From NCBI GenBank assembly GCA_045616945.1, contig JAZLHR010000105.1, positions 1 to 8,160 on the forward strand: a stretch of DNA of 8,160 bases, in the 5' to 3' direction. Numbering within the stretch: position 1 is the stretch's first letter; each line of letters starts with the position of its first letter. This document shows positions 4,951 to 8,160 of the stretch, one piece after another. The stretch is from UBA6987 sp045616945. Its GTDB lineage: Bacteria; Bacillota; Clostridia; Lachnospirales; Lachnospiraceae. Both the position numbers and the translations under genes were made by a program. The notes under the pieces are model-generated. The model was not told the origin of the DNA. It searched no databases and saw nothing but the letters and a program-made list of their open reading frames with translations.

Positions 4951-5859
4951 ATGAATATACAATGGTATCCGGGACATATGACAAAAGCCAGAAGGGCGAT
5001 GGAAGACGATATCAAGTTGGTCGATATCGTCGTAGAGCTTCTGGATGCCCGTGTCCCCAATGCCAGCCGGAATCCGGATCTGCTGAAGCTGACGCAGAAT
5101 AAAAAAAGGATCCTGATACTCAATAAAAGTGATCTTGCGGATCCTGCCGCGACCGAAGCCTGGTCAGAACTGTTTGCCTCACGAGGCGAAAAGGTCATTC
5201 AGCTGAATTCCAGAAAAAACCATGCATTGCAGGACGTCAAAAAGGAACTGGATGCAGTCGCCGCCGAAAAAAAGGCCCGCGATCTGAAAAGAGGCATCAA
5301 GAACCGGCCTGTCAGGATGATGGTCGTCGGCATCCCGAATGTCGGAAAATCGACCCTCATCAACAGTCTCGCCGGTCATGCGGCGGCAAAAACGGGAGAT
5401 AAGCCCGGTGTGACAAAGGGCAATCAGTGGATCCGTCTCAATTCTGCCCTGGAACTGCTGGATACGCCCGGCATCTTATGGCCCCGCTTTGAAGATGCTT
5501 CGGTAGGTCTTCTGCTCGCACTGATCGGATCCGTCAATGAAGAGATCCTGGTGAAAACAGAGCTGGCCGCGGAAGGTGTTCTGCTCCTGAACGAACTGTA
5601 TCCGGGCCTGCTGGATACACATTACGGAACGATCGAAGCAGCAGAGGATCGGGAAGACAATGACCCCGGCAGAGAACTCACGGAGGAAGCAAAGCGCCTC
5701 CTGCCTGCGTACGCGCAGCTTTCCCGCCTGGCGGCTGCCCGTAATTTGCTGAAAAAGGGCGGCGAACCCGATACGGACCGGGCCGCGGCGCTGTTCCTGA
5801 ACGATCTGCGGAAAGGTGCTCTCGGACGCATCACGCTGGAAAGAGCAAAGGAAGCATAA
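4951..5859 (+). CDS. rbgA: Ribosome biogenesis GTPase RbgA (YlqF)
   Basis: RbgA is a circularly permuted GTPase required for a late step of 50S assembly in Firmicutes. Its order of motifs is diagnostic: G4 NKSD (58-61) comes before G1 GIPNVGKST (127-135), then GVT (153-155) and G3 DTPG (171-174). The N terminus reads WYPGHMTKA, with His9 at the position reported as catalytic in the Bacillus subtilis enzyme, replacing the usual switch-II glutamine. A C-terminal helical domain (about 200-302) is assigned to rRNA contact. At 302 residues it is slightly longer than the B. subtilis protein. AAGGA (4936-4940) overlaps the lepB stop and is 10 nt from the ATG. It abuts the second lepB directly: its TAA is followed immediately by the next ATG. 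Confidence 0.97.
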   Translation: MNIQWYPGHMTKARRAMEDDIKLVDIVVELLDARVPNASRNPDLLKLTQNKKRILILNKSDLADPAATEAWSELFASRGEKVIQLNSRKNHALQDVKKELDAVAAEKKARDLKRGIKNRPVRMMVVGIPNVGKSTLINSLAGHAAAKTGDKPGVTKGNQWIRLNSALELLDTPGILWPRFEDASVGLLLALIGSVNEEILVKTELAAEGVLLLNELYPGLLDTHYGTIEAAEDREDNDPGRELTEEAKRLLPAYAQLSRLAAARNLLKKGGEPDTDRAAALFLNDLRKGALGRITLERAKEA

Positions 5860-6453
5860 ATGTTTGGAAAAAACAAAAAGGAAAAAGAAATTCCCGAGCC
5901 AATCAAACAGGATAAAGTAAAAAGCCTGTGGCGGGATATGCTGGATTCCCTGCTGACATACGGGTTAATATTGGCATTTGTATTCTTTATACTGAACTAC
6001 TGCGGCCAACGCGCCTGGGTAGACGGCAAATCGATGAACGATACCCTGCAGCATATGGATCAGCTGGTGAACGATAAATTCACCTATAACTTTATCCGTG
6101 ATCCTGAGAGATACGATATCATCATTTTCCGGGTCAATCACAAGGTTGATACCTATTTTATCAAGCGGATTATAGGTCTGCCGGGAGAAACGGTACAGAT
6201 CAGGGAAAGCAGGATCTATATCAACGGCGAAGTAATCGACGATCCGTACAAAAATACAGATGAATTTCTTCCCGGCAGCGCATCCGTTCCGATCACGCTC
6301 GGGGAAAATGAATATTTTGTCCTCGGTGATAACAGGAATGTCAGCGAAGACAGCCGATATATCGTCGGGAACGTAAACAGCAGTCAGATCATCGGCCGTG
6401 CATGGCTTCGATTCTGGCCCCTCGAAAGCTTCGGAGTGATCGCACCGAAATGA
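5860..6453 (+). CDS. lepB: Type I signal peptidase, second copy
   Basis: This is a second membrane signal peptidase, 197 residues, with all family boxes intact. It has a charged cytoplasmic N terminus (1-25), one membrane segment (about 31-48), GKSM with nucleophile Ser58, YFIKRIIGLPGETVQI with general-base Lys102, and the canonical GDNRNVSEDSR (156-166). It is the better preserved of the two copies. The ATG begins right after the rbgA stop, with AAAGGA (5847-5852) 7 nt upstream inside rbgA. Its TGA overlaps the ATG of rnhB. It shares long stretches with the copy at 4377, including a 17-base identity, which points to paralogy within the locus. Substrate division between the two cannot be read from sequence. 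Confidence 0.97.
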   Translation: MFGKNKKEKEIPEPIKQDKVKSLWRDMLDSLLTYGLILAFVFFILNYCGQRAWVDGKSMNDTLQHMDQLVNDKFTYNFIRDPERYDIIIFRVNHKVDTYFIKRIIGLPGETVQIRESRIYINGEVIDDPYKNTDEFLPGSASVPITLGENEYFVLGDNRNVSEDSRYIVGNVNSSQIIGRAWLRFWPLESFGVIAPK

Positions 6454-7094
6454 AAGAAGACAAATTACAAAAAGAACGCGAAAGACTGTATCAGCTTGCC
6501 GCTTATGAGCGGGAATATGCCGGATGCGGATGGATAGGAGGCATAGATGAAGCCGGCCGTGGCCCTTTGGCCGGCCCGGTCGTTGCTGCGTGCGTCATTT
6601 TGGATCCTCAAAAAGAAATTCTATTCATAAATGACTCAAAAAAGCTTTCCGAAGCCAAAAGAGAAGCTTTGTTTCCGGAAATTCAGGAAAAGTGCATTGC
6701 TTACGGGATCGGGATCGTCGAACCGGAACGGATCGACGAGATCAATATCCTGCAGGCCACCTATGAGGCCATGCGGATGGCCGTCGCACAGCTTAAAATC
6801 CAGCCGGCGATCCTGCTGAACGATGCCGTGACGATTCCCGGTATCGCGATCAGGCAGTTCCCGATCATCAAAGGGGATGCGAAAAGCATTTCCATCGGTG
6901 CCGCAAGCATCCTGGCGAAGGTCACCAGGGACCGACTGATGCGCGAATATGATCAGCAGTATCCGGAATACGGTTTTGCGGTCCATAAGGGCTACGGAAC
7001 GGCAGCTCACAGGGATGCATTGCTGCAATACGGCCCCTGCCCAATCCATCGCCGCAGCTTCATCCGAAAGATCCTGGGGGAAAGCATTGAATAA
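6450..7094 (+). CDS. rnhB: Ribonuclease HII
   Basis: RNase HII cuts RNA in RNA-DNA hybrids and initiates removal of single ribonucleotides from DNA. The 214-residue protein shows the DEDD metal-binding set. D33 and E34 lie in GIDEAGRGPLAGPVV, D125 in ILLNDAVTIPG, and D143 in IIKGDAKSISIGAASILAKV. YGFAVHKGYGTAAH (174-187) is also typical. About 28 residues precede the catalytic core; such an extension is familiar in clostridial members. I chose the ATG at 6450, which overlaps the lepB stop by 4 nt (ATGA), over an in-frame ATG at 6402 lying deep inside lepB. GGAG (6433-6436) lies upstream. The overlap implies translational coupling. Confidence 0.96.
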   Translation: MKEDKLQKERERLYQLAAYEREYAGCGWIGGIDEAGRGPLAGPVVAACVILDPQKEILFINDSKKLSEAKREALFPEIQEKCIAYGIGIVEPERIDEINILQATYEAMRMAVAQLKIQPAILLNDAVTIPGIAIRQFPIIKGDAKSISIGAASILAKVTRDRLMREYDQQYPEYGFAVHKGYGTAAHRDALLQYGPCPIHRRSFIRKILGESIE

Positions 7095-7434
7095 ACGCAC
7101 CATCGGCACGGAATATGAAGAAAAAGCCGCCGCTTTTCTCATCGGCAAGGGCATGCGGCTGCTCGAAAGGAACTTTCGCTGCAGGATCGGCGAGATCGAC
7201 CTGATCATGCAGGACGGTCCCTGTCTGGTCTTTGTCGAAGTGAAATTCCGTCGGACGGATGCATTCGGAGAAGGAGAGTATCATGTCGACCGCGCCAAAC
7301 AGAGCACGATCTATCAGGTCGCAGAGCTGTATCTGCTCCGAAAGGGCCTGACTGATCCGCTGGCACGCTTCGATGTTGTTGCCATCGACGGAGAAGGAAA
7401 TATCACGCATATCGAAAACGCATTTGAAAAATAA
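7087..7434 (+). CDS. yraN: YraN/UPF0102-family nuclease-like protein
   Basis: This is a small protein of the UPF0102 (YraN) family, with a fold related to Holliday-junction resolvase and restriction endonucleases but no agreed function. The 115 residues contain the family signature: RNFRCRIGEIDLI (28-40), a conserved Asp43, and LVFVEVKFR (47-55). The D38, E51 and K53 pattern recalls PD-(D/E)xK nucleases. RFDVVAI follows at 94-100. The start is inferred to be TTG at 7087, overlapping rnhB by 8 nt. It is preceded by GGGGGA (7076-7081) and gives the family's usual length and MNKRTIGTEYEEKAA beginning. An in-frame ATG at 6949 lies far inside rnhB and is rejected. It is the last gene of the rightward cluster and ends on a strong terminator. 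rnhB-yraN is a common clostridial pair. Confidence 0.92.
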   Translation: MNKRTIGTEYEEKAAAFLIGKGMRLLERNFRCRIGEIDLIMQDGPCLVFVEVKFRRTDAFGEGEYHVDRAKQSTIYQVAELYLLRKGLTDPLARFDVVAIDGEGNITHIENAFEK

Positions 7435-7474
7435 AGCGGCCGCAGAGCCCCGTCGGGGTTTTGCGGTCGCTTTT
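7435..7474. terminator. Bidirectional terminator between yraN and prs
   Basis: Positions 7435-7451 pair with 7455-7471 as an unbroken 17-bp stem, three or four pairs being G-U in plus-strand RNA, around the loop GTC. It starts right after the yraN stop. On the plus strand TTTT follows (7471-7474). On the minus strand the stem is followed by TTTATTTTT, a better U tract. It therefore ends both yraN and the convergent prs. Confidence 0.88.
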
Positions 7475-7494
7475 CCGATTTCGTATATTCTTTC

Positions 7495-8160
7495 TTATTT
7501 GAGACCGTAGCGGGAGAGCAGCTGCTGGATCTTGTCGGTAGGCGTCAATACGCTCGAAACTGCCACATTGTGGTTCATCGTATTGATGATCTTGGCGATA
7601 TATTTGGAAAGATCCGCCTCCAGATACCAGCTGCGATCCAGCAAAGCAGGAATACGGTAATTCAGATTCGTCGTGATCACATAATCGAAATAGCCGTTTT
7701 CGTAGGCTTTATCGAATTCAGCCAGACCGTTCGTAAAGAGACCGAAAGTGCAGCAGACGATAACATGCGCCGCGCCGCGTTCCTTCAGCGCCCTGGTCGT
7801 ATCCAGAATACTGTCACCGGAGGAGATGATATCATCGATCACGATGCAGGTCTTGCCTTCCAGATTCTGGCCGAGGAATTCGTGTGCGACGATGGGATTC
7901 TTACCGTTCACGATGCGGGAATAATCGCGGCGCTTGTAGAACATGCCCATATTCACGCCGAGGTTGTTGGCCAGATATACCGCGCGGTTCATGGCGCCTT
8001 CATCGGGGCTGATGATCATAAGATTATCTTTGTTGAAAGGCCAGCCGCCGAAATGCAGTTCCAGCGTGCGCATAAACTGATATACCGCGGAATAGCTGTC
8101 GAAGTCATGCAGCGGAATGGCATTCTGTACGCGGGGATCGTGTGCATCAAAGGTGATGAT
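7495..8160 (-). CDS. prs: Ribose-phosphate pyrophosphokinase, C-terminal part
   Basis: Prs makes 5-phosphoribosyl 1-pyrophosphate from ribose 5-phosphate and ATP for nucleotide, histidine and tryptophan synthesis. The last 221 residues are visible; the frame is open to the window edge, so the start lies beyond 8160. Visible pieces are FDAHDPRVQNAIPL near the edge, SPDEGAMNRAVYLANNLG, and the PRPP-binding loop VIDDIISSGDSILDTT. The C-terminal region includes VITTNLNYRIPALLD and a long helix to YGLK. Classical bacterial Prs has DDxIDTGGT in the loop and an HxxQxQGFF segment earlier. Both differ here, which places it in a divergent form that I recall from clostridia, often longer than 315 residues. 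It is convergent to yraN with a shared terminator and functionally unrelated to the cluster. An internal ATG at 8073 is not the start. Confidence 0.88.
   Translation of the reverse strand: MITFDAHDPRVQNAIPLHDFDSYSAVYQFMRTLELHFGGWPFNKDNLMIISPDEGAMNRAVYLANNLGVNMGMFYKRRDYSRIVNGKNPIVAHEFLGQNLEGKTCIVIDDIISSGDSILDTTRALKERGAAHVIVCCTFGLFTNGLAEFDKAYENGYFDYVITTNLNYRIPALLDRSWYLEADLSKYIAKIINTMNHNVAVSSVLTPTDKIQQLLSRYGLK

Noticed and set aside
6402..6449. N-terminal extension of rnhB into lepB
   Set aside because: It would overlap lepB by 52 nt; the ATGA overlap at 6450 is the usual coupled start.
1..8160. CRISPR array, insertion sequence, prophage or defence system
   Set aside because: No regularly spaced repeats, transposase, terminal repeats or accessory genes; every coding region except the six-codon fragment at the left edge belongs to a known conserved family.

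Overview
The window is a housekeeping cluster from a Gram-positive anaerobe of the Clostridia, most likely a Lachnospiraceae-type organism of medium G+C (about half by eye). The taxonomic guess rests on three things: the gene order ylxM-ffh-rpsP-khpA-rimM-trmD-rplS-lepB-rbgA-lepB-rnhB-yraN, the strong AGGAGG-type ribosome binding sites, and the form of the phosphoribosyl pyrophosphate synthetase at the right edge, whose FDAHDPRVQNAIPL stretch I associate with clostridia. No rRNA, tRNA, CRISPR array, insertion sequence or phage gene was seen.

Layout. Positions 1-259 are AT-richer and non-coding on the plus strand. They hold the probable start of a divergent minus-strand gene at the left edge, a cluster of related 16-base repeats that can form a 21-bp hairpin, and a near-consensus sigma-A promoter (TTGACA, 17 bp, TATATT) for the rightward cluster. 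Twelve plus-strand genes then run almost without gaps from 260 to 7434. A perfect-stem terminator at 7435-7474 serves them and the convergent minus-strand prs gene, which runs off the right edge.

Functional logic. The cluster joins protein targeting (YlxM, Ffh, two type I signal peptidases) to ribosome assembly and tRNA modification (S16, KhpA, RimM, TrmD, L19, RbgA), then RNase HII and YraN. The signal peptidases remove the signal peptides of proteins delivered partly by Ffh. RimM and RbgA mature the 30S and 50S subunits, and S16 and L19 are components of them.

Control. The cluster looks divided into sub-operons. There is a promoter-like element with a palindromic spacer before rpsP, an intrinsic terminator wedged between khpA and the rimM ribosome binding site, a strong internal promoter with a short folded leader before rplS, and a terminator-like hairpin after rplS. 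Downstream genes are packed by stop/start adjacency (rbgA/lepB), a 4-nt overlap (lepB/rnhB) and an 8-nt overlap with a TTG start (rnhB/yraN).

I do not see an undescribed multi-gene system here. The points worth a second look are regulatory (left intergenic repeats, rpsP and rplS promoters, khpA-rimM terminator) and a few substitutions at normally conserved residues in Ffh, TrmD and the first signal peptidase.
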